A DNA stretch of 64,000 nucleotides, taken from NCBI GenBank assembly GCA_963665765.1, contig OY762464.1:1488001-1552000 (forward strand), given 5' to 3'. Shown here one piece after another: positions 42,820 to 52,137 of the stretch (positions are counted from its first letter, which is position 1; the number at the start of each line of letters is the position of its first letter). The position numbers and the translations under genes were made by a program. Source of the stretch: Bin76 sp963665765. Lineage in GTDB: Bacteria > Actinomycetota > Acidimicrobiia > Spongiisociales > ZC4RG35. The notes under the pieces are model-generated. The model was not told where the DNA came from. It saw nothing but the letters and a program-made list of their open reading frames with translations, and ran no database searches.

Positions 42820-43992
42820 ATGAGCAATTTGACTGGCGCGGCGGACGCGGTTCTGGATGGGGTGACATCGGGTAGCCCACGGGTGCCCGGCGTGGTGGCT
42901 TTGGCAACCAACCGGGAAGGCAACATCTATGAAGGAGCGGCAGGAGTCCGTTCCCTTGCCAACGGCGCGGCCATGACCACCGACACCATCTGCGCGATCT
43001 TCTCGACGACCAAGGCCATTGCCGGCACGGCCTGCCTGCAGTTGGTGGAGGAAGGCCGACTCGATCTGGACGCACCGGCGAAAAACTACACCCCCGAAAT
43101 CGGGGAGCTGCAGGTGCTCGACGGGTTCGACGACCACGGGGACCCTATGCTGCGTCCGCCCAAGCGGGATGTGACCACCAGGATGCTCCTGCTCCATACC
43201 GCCGGTTTTGCCTACGATTTTTTCAACGAGCAGTACACCCGCTTGGCGCAGGATCATGGCCAGCCCAGTGTGGTTACCTCTTCGAAAGCAGCCCTGATGT
43301 CGCCCCTGCTGTTCGATCCGGGAGACGAATGGGAATACGGATCGAACATCGACTGGGCTGGTCAGGTGGTCGAAGGCATCACCGGGAAACGCTTGGGCGA
43401 GGTGATGGAGGAACGGATTCTCGAACCCCTGGGAATGGATTCCACCTCCTTTGACTTGAGTGACGAGACGCGCAGCCGTATGGCCAAAATCCACCAACGC
43501 GGCGACGATGGAGACTTGACGCCGCTTGACTTCGAGTTGCCCCCGGATCCCGAGGTGCATATGGCCGGCCATGGCTTGTATTCCACTGCCGAGGACTACG
43601 TCAAGTTCATCCGGATGTGGTTGAACGATGGCATGGGTCCCGGCGGGCAGGTGCTTTCCAAGGACACCGTGGAGATGGCGGTCCGGAACGGACTGGGCGA
43701 GATGAAGATCAAGGGTCTTCCCGGCGTCAATCCCATACTTTCCAACTATGCGGAGTTCTTCCCCGGAATGCCCAAATCTTGGGCCTTGACCTTCATGATC
43801 AACGACGAGGACGCCCCCACCGGACGCCCGGCGGGCGCCTTGGCCTGGGCCGGTCTGGCCAACCTCTACTACTGGATCGACCGGCAGAACGGGGTCGGCG
43901 GTTTCTGGGCTACCCAGATTTTCCCATTTGCCGACGCCACCTCGGTGGGAGGTTTTCTGGACTTCGAGACGGCGATTTACAGCAACCTCTAA
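42820..43992 (+). CDS. serine beta-lactamase-fold hydrolase (class C/EstB type)
   Basis: This 390-residue protein of the PF00144 family has the nucleophile motif STTK (Ser62, Lys65) and the Tyr motif YGSN (Tyr173 to Asn176). There is no signal peptide, so it is probably a cytoplasmic esterase or amidase rather than a true beta-lactamase. A clear AAAGGAG site precedes the ATG. Related enzymes act as esterases, D-aminopeptidases or carboxypeptidases. Its substrate cannot be told. Confidence 0.88.
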   Translation: MSNLTGAADAVLDGVTSGSPRVPGVVALATNREGNIYEGAAGVRSLANGAAMTTDTICAIFSTTKAIAGTACLQLVEEGRLDLDAPAKNYTPEIGELQVLDGFDDHGDPMLRPPKRDVTTRMLLLHTAGFAYDFFNEQYTRLAQDHGQPSVVTSSKAALMSPLLFDPGDEWEYGSNIDWAGQVVEGITGKRLGEVMEERILEPLGMDSTSFDLSDETRSRMAKIHQRGDDGDLTPLDFELPPDPEVHMAGHGLYSTAEDYVKFIRMWLNDGMGPGGQVLSKDTVEMAVRNGLGEMKIKGLPGVNPILSNYAEFFPGMPKSWALTFMINDEDAPTGRPAGALAWAGLANLYYWIDRQNGVGGFWATQIFPFADATSVGGFLDFETAIYSNL

Positions 43993-44429
43993 ACAGATGG
44001 GGCGGTGGGCCAACCCTGAGCAGAAAAGGGGGTCCCAGGCGCGGGACCCCTATTCCGCATGAAAAGTCTTGGCCCGAATCCGCCGTTTGGGGTGTTGGGG
44101 GTGGCGGGTTCGCGAAATAAAGACGGCGGCAGTGGTTGATCATGTCTCAGGCCAGGGCGCATATTGAGGGGGTCGAACACCTCTCCCGGTCCTCCCCGAC
44201 GTCGTGGGGACCGCGCCGGAGGTCATAAGAGTTCTTCGGGAAACTGCTTCCCGCCGCCAACCCGTGGCGAAGCGTGTCCCGATCCTGGTGGTGAGCGGCG
44301 GGGGTGGGGCCCGACGGGCGGAAAATTGGATGTCGATTTTCGCGGGTTAGGGGTAGGTTTGGCGGAGCCACGCCAATGACCGCCCTAGCAACTGGGCGGC
44401 TTGGGGCCTGATGGGCAACGGGAAGGTGA
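43993..44429. other. non-coding gap between convergent genes, with two GC hairpins
   Basis: No convincing gene was found in these 437 bases between the convergent hydrolase and permease genes. A strong hairpin, GGGGTCCC (44029-44036) / GGGACCCC (44043-44050), stands 36 bases after the hydrolase stop. A second, CCGCCC (44380-44385) / GGGCGG (44394-44399), lies just beyond the permease 3' end. Neither has a T-run. Both may end transcription. Confidence 0.6.
44029..44050 (+). terminator. strong 8-bp hairpin after the beta-lactamase-fold gene
   Basis: GGGGTCCC and GGGACCCC pair perfectly over a 6-base loop. The downstream sequence (TATTCCG) is only weakly T-rich, so this is a terminator-like element without a classic U-tract. 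Confidence 0.55.
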
Positions 44430-45380
44430 TCAGCGGTAGCCGCCGCCCCGCCGAAGGCTGTCCAGGGTAACGGCGATGATCAGGATGGCGCCCCGCACCA
44501 CCGATTGCCAGTAGATCTGCACCTGGAGCAGGATCAGGCCGTTCTGCACGACTCCGATGATCAGCAGTCCCAGGAGAGTCCCCAGCAAGCCTCCCCTACC
44601 TCCGCTCAAAGCGATCCCACCCAGAAGTACGGCGGCGATGATGTCCAACTCTGCTCCGTTCAAAGCGCTCGGCAGCGCCGTGCCGCTCTGGGATGTGAGC
44701 ATCAGGCCGGCCAGCCCTGCCAGACAGGCTTGGACCACATATGTCCAGCCTCGCAGGCGGTCAACCCTGATGCCGACATTGCGGCAGGCCTCGCTGTTGC
44801 CGCCGACGGCGTAGAGGTGACTGCCCGCCACGGTAAATCGCATGAAGAACATGCCCAATACCACCACCGCCAGGAACAACCAAACGGTGATGGGGGCGCC
44901 CAGCCAGGAACCCCTTCCCAGGTTGCTCCAAGCGTTGACCCCGACCACGATGTTGTCGCCACCGGTGGACACGAAGGCCAAGCCTCGATAGAAGAGCAGG
45001 GTTCCCAGGGTGGCGATAATCGGGTTGATCCGGAACTTGACTATCAGCAGGGCGTTGAACGATCCCAGCACTCCCGCGGCCAGTATGCCCGCCACTCCGA
45101 CCACCACGCTGTTGACATCCAGAGATATCAAGCTGGCGGTGACCATGCCGGCCACCGCCGCCACCGCCGCCATGGACAGGTCCAAACCCCCGGTGATCAT
45201 GACAACGGTCAGGCCGATGGCGATCAGGCCCCTGATGGAGATCGCCTGGCCGATGTTGATGAAATTGCGGGTGGTGAAGAAGAACTCCGATTGCCAGCTG
45301 AATAACGCGATCATCAGGAGCAGCGTGATGAACAGACCGATCAGGGTCCAGTTGTCCTGTTTTTTGAAAGCCGAGATCAT
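44430..45380 (-). CDS. sugar ABC transporter permease (RbsC-like), second system
   Basis: The start is ATG 45380, overlapping the ATPase stop as ATGA; an in-frame upstream start would extend into the ATPase gene. The 316-residue CUT2 permease has AIGLTVVMITGGLDLSMAAV, KFRINPIIATLGTLLFYRGL, GGNSEACRNVGIRVDRLRGW and ALSGGRGGLLGTLLGLLIIG. It is the last gene of a minus-strand operon, binding protein - ATPase - permease, and serves the double-domain binding lipoprotein at 46235-48259. Confidence 0.93.
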   Translation of the reverse strand: MISAFKKQDNWTLIGLFITLLLMIALFSWQSEFFFTTRNFINIGQAISIRGLIAIGLTVVMITGGLDLSMAAVAAVAGMVTASLISLDVNSVVVGVAGILAAGVLGSFNALLIVKFRINPIIATLGTLLFYRGLAFVSTGGDNIVVGVNAWSNLGRGSWLGAPITVWLFLAVVVLGMFFMRFTVAGSHLYAVGGNSEACRNVGIRVDRLRGWTYVVQACLAGLAGLMLTSQSGTALPSALNGAELDIIAAVLLGGIALSGGRGGLLGTLLGLLIIGVVQNGLILLQVQIYWQSVVRGAILIIAVTLDSLRRGGGYR

Positions 45381-46150
45381 TGGTCTGCGCCGTTGTGGAT
45401 TGACGGTGGCATAACGCCGGTTATCCATCCGATGATGTGGTTGGTGGTGATCGTCTTGGACGGCGCGTACGCCCAGAGTTTCCCTTGTCTCAACACGGCG
45501 ATCCGGTCGGTGATGTCCAGGATGTCGCTCAGGTCGTGGGTGATCACCACCACCGCCTTGCCCTGTTTGCGCATGCCGGTGATGAGCTGATGCACCTGCT
45601 GAGTCTGTTCCACTCCCAGAGCCGCGGTGGGCTCGTCCAGCAACAGGATGTTTCCGCCCATCGCGATCGCTCGGGATAAGGCTACGGCTTGGCGCTGTCC
45701 TCCGGACAGCAACTCGACATCCACTTTCTGGGAAGGCAACCGGATATTGAGATCATCCAGCATGACCGTGGCGTCGCGTTCCATCTTGCGGCGATCCAAA
45801 AAGAGCCCGAAGCGGCGGGGTTCCCGGCCCAGGTAGATGTTGTGAGAGACCGGCCGGGTCTCCACCAGGGCCAGATCCTGATAGACGGTGGCTATTCCCA
45901 AGGCCTGGGCCTCGGCCGGATGGCTGATGGTGACCGGCTTGCCTTGGTACTCGAAAGAACCCTGGTCGGGGCGGTGGTTGCCGGACAGGATCTTGATCAG
46001 GGTGGACTTGCCGGCCCCGTTGTCGCCCAGCAGGCCGAGCACCTCTCCTGCATACAGGTTCAAGCTGACATCGACCAGAGCGTGAACCTGCCCGAATGCC
46101 TTGGAGACATTCGACATCGCCATCAACGGTTGTTGGTTATGCGTGTTCAT
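45377..46150 (-). CDS. sugar ABC transporter ATP-binding protein, second system
   Basis: This 257-residue single-domain ATPase has Walker A GDNGAGKST, Q-loop TVYQDLALVETRPVSHNIYL, signature LSGGQRQAVALSRAI, Walker B ILLLDEPTAALG and the H-loop VITHDLSDILDI. It belongs to the same class as the ATPase at 38682-39440 but is clearly diverged, so the two systems are not a recent duplication of each other. The binding-protein gene lies 84 bases upstream and the permease overlaps by 4 bases. Confidence 0.94.
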   Translation of the reverse strand: MNTHNQQPLMAMSNVSKAFGQVHALVDVSLNLYAGEVLGLLGDNGAGKSTLIKILSGNHRPDQGSFEYQGKPVTISHPAEAQALGIATVYQDLALVETRPVSHNIYLGREPRRFGLFLDRRKMERDATVMLDDLNIRLPSQKVDVELLSGGQRQAVALSRAIAMGGNILLLDEPTAALGVEQTQQVHQLITGMRKQGKAVVVITHDLSDILDITDRIAVLRQGKLWAYAPSKTITTNHIIGWITGVMPPSIHNGADQ

Positions 46151-46234
46151 ACCTCAAATCGCTAAAGGCTTTCTGAGTGCCAGGCATCCAAACCGCAGTC
46201 GGAACGCCTGGCACTCTACGTGTCGTTTTCTCCT

Positions 46235-48259
46235 CTATCCAGGATAGAGATCGTGGACGTTTTCTCGGGTTACCGGGGAGACCGACGGGATCAGCCGTTC
46301 GGGGACGGTATTCCCTTCGATCAGGTCCACAATGGCCGGCACCAGGTACTGGCCGTAGCGCTCGGGGAAGTAGGAGATGGTGGCTTTGAACACCGACTCG
46401 TCGTCGGAGCGTCCCCGCAGATCTACCAGCGCCTCGTCAGAGGCGCCCAGGCTGGCTGCGGCAGCGTGGCCCAAGAAGCCACTTTGCTCCAACGCCAATG
46501 CGCAGTCCACGCCGGGTTGGTCGCTGTGTCCGAAGCAGAGCACGTGCTTGGCGTCGGGGTTGCCGGTGGCCCAGGTGGTTACGTTGGGAAGGGTGTCGGT
46601 GAGACCCTCGGTGGGAATGTCGTGGACGTTCTCGTCGGGAATGGCAAAGGTCTCCCGAACGCCGTCTCGGGCGCCGTCGGCGCGGGCCTTGTGGACGGGC
46701 ACGTCCGGGGTCCAGATCAACAGCAGTTCGGTCTCTTCCGGCGCCCAACCCTGTTCCTGGGCGAAGGCGGCCAGGAAGCGTCCGGCCTCCAACGCGGCGT
46801 TGTAGTTGTCGGGGCCGAAGGCCACGCATCCGGGGTGGGGTCCGTCGTAGGAGACGCAGGGGATCCCGGCGTCGTGGAAGATCCCGGAGATGAGTTCTTC
46901 GGTGCCGGCGATCCAGTTGGCGAAGATCACTCCGTCAACTTCCTGGGTGACCAGCAGGTTGGAGCACTCCACGGTCCTTTCCTGGTCGTAGGCGTTGTCG
47001 CAGTAGACGATCTCCACGCCCATCTCGGCTGCGATGGCGTTGATGTTGTCGGTCACGCTGTCGGTGAACGGAATACCCGAAAGCCCGTCACCGTAACCTA
47101 GCCTCCAGGGTTGCTCGGCTGCCCTGATCACGGCCTCGTATTCGTCGCCGGAACCCATGGCTTCTTCGTCCAGTTCGCCTCCGGGGTACAAGTCCTCGAC
47201 GTTGTCGCGGGTGACTGGTTCAACCGAGGGGATCAGCCTTTCGGGTATGTCGGTGCGTCCCTCGATGAGGTCGACTATGACCGGCACCAGGTACTGGCCG
47301 TAGCGCTCGGGGAAGTAGGAGATGGTGGCTTTGAACACCGACTCGTCGTCGGAGCGTTCGCGCAGTTCGACCAGCGCTTCGGTGGAGGCGCCGGTCCCTA
47401 CCGCGGCGGCATTGCCCAGGAACCCGTTCTGTTCCAGCGCCAGACCGCAGTCCACGCCGGGTTGGTCGCTGTGTCCGAAGCAGAGCACGTGCTTGGCGTC
47501 GGGGTTGCCGATCGACCAGGTGGTTACGTTGGGAAGGGTGTCGGTGAGACCCTCGGTGGGGATGTCGTGGATGTTGTCATCAGGAATGTCGAACAACTCC
47601 CGAACGCCGTCGGTGGCGCCATCGGCCCGGGCCTTGTGGACGGGCACGTCCGGGGTCCAGATCAACAGCAGTTCGGTGTCGGCGGGATCCCATCCTTGGT
47701 CCATTGCGTATTGGGCCAGGTAGCGACCGGCGGCCACGCCGGCTTCGTAGTTGTCGGGGCCGAAGGCCACGCATCCGGGGTGGGGTCCGTCGTAGGAGAC
47801 GCAGGGGATCCCGGCGTCGTGGAAGATCCCGGAGATGAGTTCTTCGGTGCCGGCGATCCAGTTGGCGAAGATCACTCCGTCAACTTCCTGGGTGACCAGC
47901 AGGTTGGAGCACTCCACGGTCCTTTCCTGGTCGTAGGCGTTGTCGCAGTAGACGATCTCCACGCCCATCTCGGCTGCGATGGCGTTGATGTTGTCGGTCA
48001 CGCTGTCGGTGAACGGAATACCCGAAAGCCCGTCACCATAACCAATCTTCCAAACTTCTGTGGCCGGACGGATCACGGCCTCGTAGGGACCGCTGGGCAT
48101 CGCCGGCTCTTCTTCCACCACGGTTTCCTCGGGGGTTTCTTCAACCGCGGCGGCGGTGGTTACGGGGGCGTCGGTGGGGGCGGGCGCCTCGTCGTCCTCT
48201 CCGCAGGCTGCCACCAACAGGGCGACAACCGCAATTCCAACTATCAATTTGCGTGGCAT
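46235..48259 (-). CDS. sugar-type ABC binding lipoprotein with two diverged tandem binding domains
   Basis: The start at ATG 48259 gives MPRKLIVGIAVVALLVAAC, a lipoprotein signal with lipobox VAAC. The 674-residue product has an acidic Thr/Pro tether, then two periplasmic-binding-protein-4-type domains at about residues 59-373 and 374-674, repeating at 315 codons. Both contain GYGDGLSGIPFTDSVTDNI, WIAGTEELISGIFHDAGIPC and LLLIWTPDVPVHKARADGA. They differ in other blocks, so this duplication is older than, or differently maintained from, the one at 34418-36431. The extracellular cysteines in YCDNAYDQERTVEC could form a disulfide. The ATPase and permease follow. Confidence 0.92.
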   Translation of the reverse strand: MPRKLIVGIAVVALLVAACGEDDEAPAPTDAPVTTAAAVEETPEETVVEEEPAMPSGPYEAVIRPATEVWKIGYGDGLSGIPFTDSVTDNINAIAAEMGVEIVYCDNAYDQERTVECSNLLVTQEVDGVIFANWIAGTEELISGIFHDAGIPCVSYDGPHPGCVAFGPDNYEAGVAAGRYLAQYAMDQGWDPADTELLLIWTPDVPVHKARADGATDGVRELFDIPDDNIHDIPTEGLTDTLPNVTTWSIGNPDAKHVLCFGHSDQPGVDCGLALEQNGFLGNAAAVGTGASTEALVELRERSDDESVFKATISYFPERYGQYLVPVIVDLIEGRTDIPERLIPSVEPVTRDNVEDLYPGGELDEEAMGSGDEYEAVIRAAEQPWRLGYGDGLSGIPFTDSVTDNINAIAAEMGVEIVYCDNAYDQERTVECSNLLVTQEVDGVIFANWIAGTEELISGIFHDAGIPCVSYDGPHPGCVAFGPDNYNAALEAGRFLAAFAQEQGWAPEETELLLIWTPDVPVHKARADGARDGVRETFAIPDENVHDIPTEGLTDTLPNVTTWATGNPDAKHVLCFGHSDQPGVDCALALEQSGFLGHAAAASLGASDEALVDLRGRSDDESVFKATISYFPERYGQYLVPAIVDLIEGNTVPERLIPSVSPVTRENVHDLYPG
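46802..47092 (-). repeat. perfect 291-bp block shared by the two domains (second-domain copy)
   Basis: This stretch is identical to 47747-48037 at an offset of 945 bases (315 codons). The two domains diverge sharply on both sides of it and match again in shorter blocks. Alternating identity and divergence is the usual sign of gene conversion between tandem copies. Confidence 0.92.
47747..48037 (-). repeat. perfect 291-bp block shared by the two domains (first-domain copy)
   Basis: This is the partner of 46802-47092, identical at every base compared, with the first mismatch at 48038 against 47093. It encodes the N-terminal lobe of the first binding domain. Confidence 0.92.
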
Positions 48260-48409
48260 TCTCAACCTTTCTCTTATGCATCTAAGTGGCGAGGAATCCT
48301 TCGCCAACCGGGACGTACCCCACGACCGGCAGGTCGGTATAAAGCGGAGGTGCCCGGTAAAAAATATCCTAACCCCACCCGCCGGAAGAGGGGGGAGCCT
48401 CAACCGACA

Positions 48410-49708
48410 TTATTTTGGCCGAGATCGCCCTTGCGCGTATCGGATAAGGCTCTGATTCACCGGATCGTCGGGACAGAAATCTCCGGGTTCCAGATTCGAC
48501 ACCCCCACTCTCTGGCCGCCCCGGAACACCTCTCGCACCCTTCTTATATCTGCTATTTCGGAGAGGGGATTTCCTTCCACAACCAGAAGGTCGGCGGCTT
48601 TTCCCTGCTCCAGGGTTCCGGTCAGATGATCCACCCGAAGCCTCCGGCCGGCCTCCCGGGTGGCGGCGGCCAGAACGTCGGCAGGGGCAAGACCCGATTG
48701 ATGCAACATCGCCAGTTCATCGTGAAGACCGAAGCCCGGGATCAGGTAGGGCCAGGGCGCATCGGTGCCGACGATGATGGGCACCCCGGCTTGATGGAAC
48801 GAAGGAATGGCCTTCCGCATCTCTTCGATGGCCGCCCTCCGATCTCGGGAGCCTTCCGGATCATGGCGGTGCGGGAAGGCGTCCCATGCTTGCCTGATCT
48901 CGGAGGGAACCCAACGAAGCCGTCGGTCGGGTTGGCGGACGAAATGGCTCAGGCGGGCCAGCCGATCCCACACCACCAGAGTGGGGCATAGGGCGGTATT
49001 GGCTTTCGCCATCGTCTCGGCCACTTGTTCGAGGTCCACCAGATGGGCGCCGTTGAAGGGATCGATGATCCCGCTCAGGTGCTGCAGTTCGGCTACTCCT
49101 GCCCGAGCCGCTTCCCGGGCGTTCACCTTCCCCAGGTGAGCCACCACCGGCACATCGTGGCGCCGTCCCGCCGCCACCGCCGCTTCGACCTGTTGCAGAT
49201 CCAGGTGAACGTAGAGCTTGATCTCGTCAACCCCGGCGGCGGCCAGCCGCTTGATCTTGGCGGCCACGGCTTCGGGAGTGGAGTGACCTTCTCCCAGCAG
49301 GGGCCAGTTGACGTGCCGGCCGTCCAACACCGGTCCGCAGCAGCGAATCCGGGGAGTGGGCCGGGGATCGGCGGCCAATCGTCGCCGCAATCCCAATATC
49401 CATTCGAGATCGTTTCCGATATCCCGAACGGTGGTCACTCCGGCTGCCAACAGGGCAGGGATCATCCAGGAGGTCAGATGGGTGTGAGCATCAATCAAGC
49501 CAGGCAAGAGCGTGCATCCCCGAAAGGCCATCCGTTCCAGGTTTCCGGGAAGGCCCTTGGCATCTGTCACCCCTTCTATCCGGCCGCCGGAGATCACCAG
49601 GGCCTTGCCGGATCGAACCTCGCGATCTGGCGGGTTCCACACCAGGTCGGGGACGAGCGCCAGTCGCCCGGTGGGAGAGTTTCGAGAAGATGGGGATTGG
49701 TGTATCAC
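48410..49708 (-). CDS. metal-dependent amidohydrolase (imidazolonepropionase-like)
   Basis: This 432-residue amidohydrolase has the first metal motif LIDAHTHLTSW, later metal-binding His residues in VVAHLGKV and ELQHLSG, and the catalytic Asp in IVGTDAPW. A small beta sandwich is built from both termini (VPDLVWNPPDREV and DLLVVEGNPLSEIADIRRV). It resembles the prolidase/imidazolonepropionase-like branch that hydrolyses cyclic amides or dipeptides. It lies upstream of the double-domain binding protein on the same strand (150-base gap), so it may act on the imported compound. Confidence 0.88.
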   Translation of the reverse strand: MIHQSPSSRNSPTGRLALVPDLVWNPPDREVRSGKALVISGGRIEGVTDAKGLPGNLERMAFRGCTLLPGLIDAHTHLTSWMIPALLAAGVTTVRDIGNDLEWILGLRRRLAADPRPTPRIRCCGPVLDGRHVNWPLLGEGHSTPEAVAAKIKRLAAAGVDEIKLYVHLDLQQVEAAVAAGRRHDVPVVAHLGKVNAREAARAGVAELQHLSGIIDPFNGAHLVDLEQVAETMAKANTALCPTLVVWDRLARLSHFVRQPDRRLRWVPSEIRQAWDAFPHRHDPEGSRDRRAAIEEMRKAIPSFHQAGVPIIVGTDAPWPYLIPGFGLHDELAMLHQSGLAPADVLAAATREAGRRLRVDHLTGTLEQGKAADLLVVEGNPLSEIADIRRVREVFRGGQRVGVSNLEPGDFCPDDPVNQSLIRYAQGRSRPK

Positions 49709-49792
49709 GGAGAGTCAGCCGGTCGGGGCGTTGAATTACCCTACCGGTGGCGAGTTCTGCTGTCCCGCCTTCGCCCTAGCCTCTTTTAGACC

Positions 49793-50572
49793 ATGACAGA
49801 TGACCGACTTTCTCTGGGAGCGGGACTGGCCGGCCGGGGGGTGATTGTTACGGGCGCGGCCAGCGGTATTGGAAGAGCCACGGCTCGTCTGGCGGCGGAC
49901 TGCGGGGCGCGTGTGTGCGGAGTGGACTTGAACGGTGCCGCGTTGCGCCAGGAAATGGAGGAGTGGGACCACCCCGATCGCCACCTGGCCATCGAGATCG
50001 ACTTGACCGGCCCCGACGCGCCTTGTGGGGTGGTTGACGCCGCGTTGGAAGAGTTGGGTGATCTGTGGGGATTGGTGCACTGTGCGGGAGTTCTGATCCG
50101 CCGATCGAGCACGGCGGAGATCACTCGGGAAGATTGGGACATCCAGCACGACATCAACCTGAAGGCGTCCTTTTTCTTGAATCAAGCTGTGGGAGAGGCG
50201 CTTCGAACCGGGGGCCAAGGCGGACGTATGGTCACTCTCAGTTCCCAGGGATGGTGGACGGGCGGAAGCCACGGATCGGTGGTCTACTCGGCTTCCAAGG
50301 GGGGAATCGTCTCCATGTGCCGTGGTCTTTCCACCGCCTATGCTCCCTATGGGATCACGGTGAACTCCATAGCGCCCGGGGTGGTGGACACACCCATGCT
50401 GGGGGCCGGTTTGACGTCGGACGACCTGGAGGCTATTGCCGCCTCCTGTCCGATGGGTCGGCTGGCCCGCCCCGAGGAAATCGCCCGGGTGGCGGTTTTC
50501 CTGCTGTCCGACCATGCCGGTTACATTTCGGCGGCCACGATAAATGTCAGTGGGGGGCTGCTCTTTTACTGA
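49793..50572 (+). CDS. short-chain dehydrogenase/reductase
   Basis: This 259-residue classical SDR has the NAD(P)-binding motif TGAASGIGRAT (20-30) and VDLN after the second strand. The Asn-Ala-Gly segment appears as VHCAGVL, and the catalytic set is Ser (VTLSSQG) with Tyr-x3-Lys in YSASKGG. The Asp in VDLN suggests NAD preference. It is divergent from the amidohydrolase and followed by the ceramidase-like gene 77 bases later. It probably oxidises a sugar or other alcohol; the substrate is unknown. Confidence 0.9.
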   Translation: MTDDRLSLGAGLAGRGVIVTGAASGIGRATARLAADCGARVCGVDLNGAALRQEMEEWDHPDRHLAIEIDLTGPDAPCGVVDAALEELGDLWGLVHCAGVLIRRSSTAEITREDWDIQHDINLKASFFLNQAVGEALRTGGQGGRMVTLSSQGWWTGGSHGSVVYSASKGGIVSMCRGLSTAYAPYGITVNSIAPGVVDTPMLGAGLTSDDLEAIAASCPMGRLARPEEIARVAVFLLSDHAGYISAATINVSGGLLFY

Positions 50573-50649
50573 ACCTAATGCAAGTGGTGCTGTCAAAACA
50601 ACCAGCGGGGAAGGTGGGGGCGGGGGTTGCTGGTCTATAGTCGGGTCAA

Positions 50650-52137
50650 GTGCAAACCAGCCGACCAAGGAGGGTTCTCATCACAGCTAACACCAGCTTG
50701 CGGGGAGGGGTAGGCCGAACCGACATAACTCCACCCGTTCCAGCCGACCTGGTTGGATACGTGCGCCGGTGGCGTCCCGCCACCGAGGTGCGGGCGCCGC
50801 TCACCGCCACCGCTCTGGTCCTCGATTCCGGCGCCGAAAGGGTGGCGATCTTGGGGATCGACCTGGCGATTCTCAGCCCCGACTACGCCACCATGATCCG
50901 AGAACAAATAGCCGAAGCCATCTCCACCAGACCCGAATCGGTGCTGCTCAATGTGAGCCACACCCACGGCGGTCCGCATACGCCCGCCCGGGTCAAGCTG
51001 GGGGGTCGGCTGGACGAGATCAACCCTTCCGAGCAGGCCTACTTCGAGATTCTTCCGCACCAACTGGTTTCGGCGGCTCGGCTGGCTGCCGAGAACCTGA
51101 CGCCGGTGCGGGTGGGCTCGGCCAGCACGGAGGTGAAGGGTCTGTCTGTGAACCGCCGAGAGCGGGTGCAGGGAGTGGAGGGGACGGTCGGCTCGCTCAA
51201 CACCATCCTGGGATGGAATCCGGACGGCCCGGTTGATCGGGATGCGGGAGTGATTCGGGTCGATCGTGAGGATGGTTCGCCACTGGCGGTGGTGGTCAGC
51301 TTCGGATGCCACCCGGTGGTGGTGGGCCCCGAGGACCCCGCCATCAACCCCGATTTTCCCTGGCCGTTGCGGGAGGCGGTGGAGAAGGCGACCGGAGCGA
51401 CGTGTGTCTTTCTGCAAGGCGCGGGGGGAAACATCCTTCCCCTGCAGGCGTTCCTGCCCGAGTCCGGCGCCGAAATAGCGTTCGGAGAAAAGCTGGCGTC
51501 CGAGGCTCTCCACGCCATGGGCAACATAGAGACCTTCGAGACCCGGATCGACCGGCTCGCCTACGGATCGGTGACGCCCATTTCCCTCTATCGAGTGGTG
51601 CGTTCCGAGACGCAGCCGCCTCAGGAACTGGCAGTGACGACCACCGTGGTGGACCTACCCCTCAAGCGGGTACCCACCATCGACGAGGTAAAGGCCGAAC
51701 GGGATCACTATCGGGGCAAGTTGGCCGAGGCCAAGGAGTCCGGCGTCGGCCGGGAGGAAATCAACCCGATCCAATACCACATCAGTTGGGCGGAGTCGGC
51801 GATCGCCCAACTGGAGGAGGCTCCCTACGACCGGGTTCCGGCCTTTGTGCAAGCGATCCGAATAGGAGACACCGCCATCGTGACCATTCCCGGTGAGGCC
51901 TTTGCCGAGATTGCCCTGGCTATCAGGGGGCGATCTCCTGCCGGTCGGGCCAACACCATCTTCTCCGGCTATTCCAACGGGGTCATTTCCTATCTGCCCA
52001 GTGCTGCTGAGTACCCTCATGGTGGTTACGAGGTGGATTACGCCCACCACAGTTACGGTTTGATCGAGCAGGTGGCCCCCGAGTCGGAGGCGATCCTGGT
52101 TGAGGCAGGAGTGGCGATGCTCAAGGAGTTGTGGTAA
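50650..52137 (+). CDS. neutral/alkaline ceramidase N-terminal-domain protein
   Basis: This 495-residue protein resembles the neutral ceramidase N-terminal domain: GVGRTDITPPVPADLVGY, VAILGIDLAILS, NVSHTHGGPHTPARVKL and SFGCHPVVVG, then FLQGAGGNILP around the catalytic Ser-equivalent region. It is shorter than secreted ceramidases (about 650-700 residues) and has no signal peptide or C-terminal Ig-like domain. Bacterial short members of this family are often of unknown substrate and may hydrolyse other amides. It starts at GTG 50650, and its stop overlaps the E1 beta ATG (TAATG). Confidence 0.85.
   Translation: MQTSRPRRVLITANTSLRGGVGRTDITPPVPADLVGYVRRWRPATEVRAPLTATALVLDSGAERVAILGIDLAILSPDYATMIREQIAEAISTRPESVLLNVSHTHGGPHTPARVKLGGRLDEINPSEQAYFEILPHQLVSAARLAAENLTPVRVGSASTEVKGLSVNRRERVQGVEGTVGSLNTILGWNPDGPVDRDAGVIRVDREDGSPLAVVVSFGCHPVVVGPEDPAINPDFPWPLREAVEKATGATCVFLQGAGGNILPLQAFLPESGAEIAFGEKLASEALHAMGNIETFETRIDRLAYGSVTPISLYRVVRSETQPPQELAVTTTVVDLPLKRVPTIDEVKAERDHYRGKLAEAKESGVGREEINPIQYHISWAESAIAQLEEAPYDRVPAFVQAIRIGDTAIVTIPGEAFAEIALAIRGRSPAGRANTIFSGYSNGVISYLPSAAEYPHGGYEVDYAHHSYGLIEQVAPESEAILVEAGVAMLKELW

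Noticed and set aside
44140..44420. Possible tRNA or other RNA gene in the 437-base gap
   Set aside because: No cloverleaf, T-loop or CCA end could be built; only simple GC hairpins are present.
47111..48991. 626-residue plus-strand frame opposite the second binding lipoprotein and amidohydrolase
   Set aside because: It is antisense to two well-supported genes. Its apparent repeats mirror the duplicated domains of the real gene.
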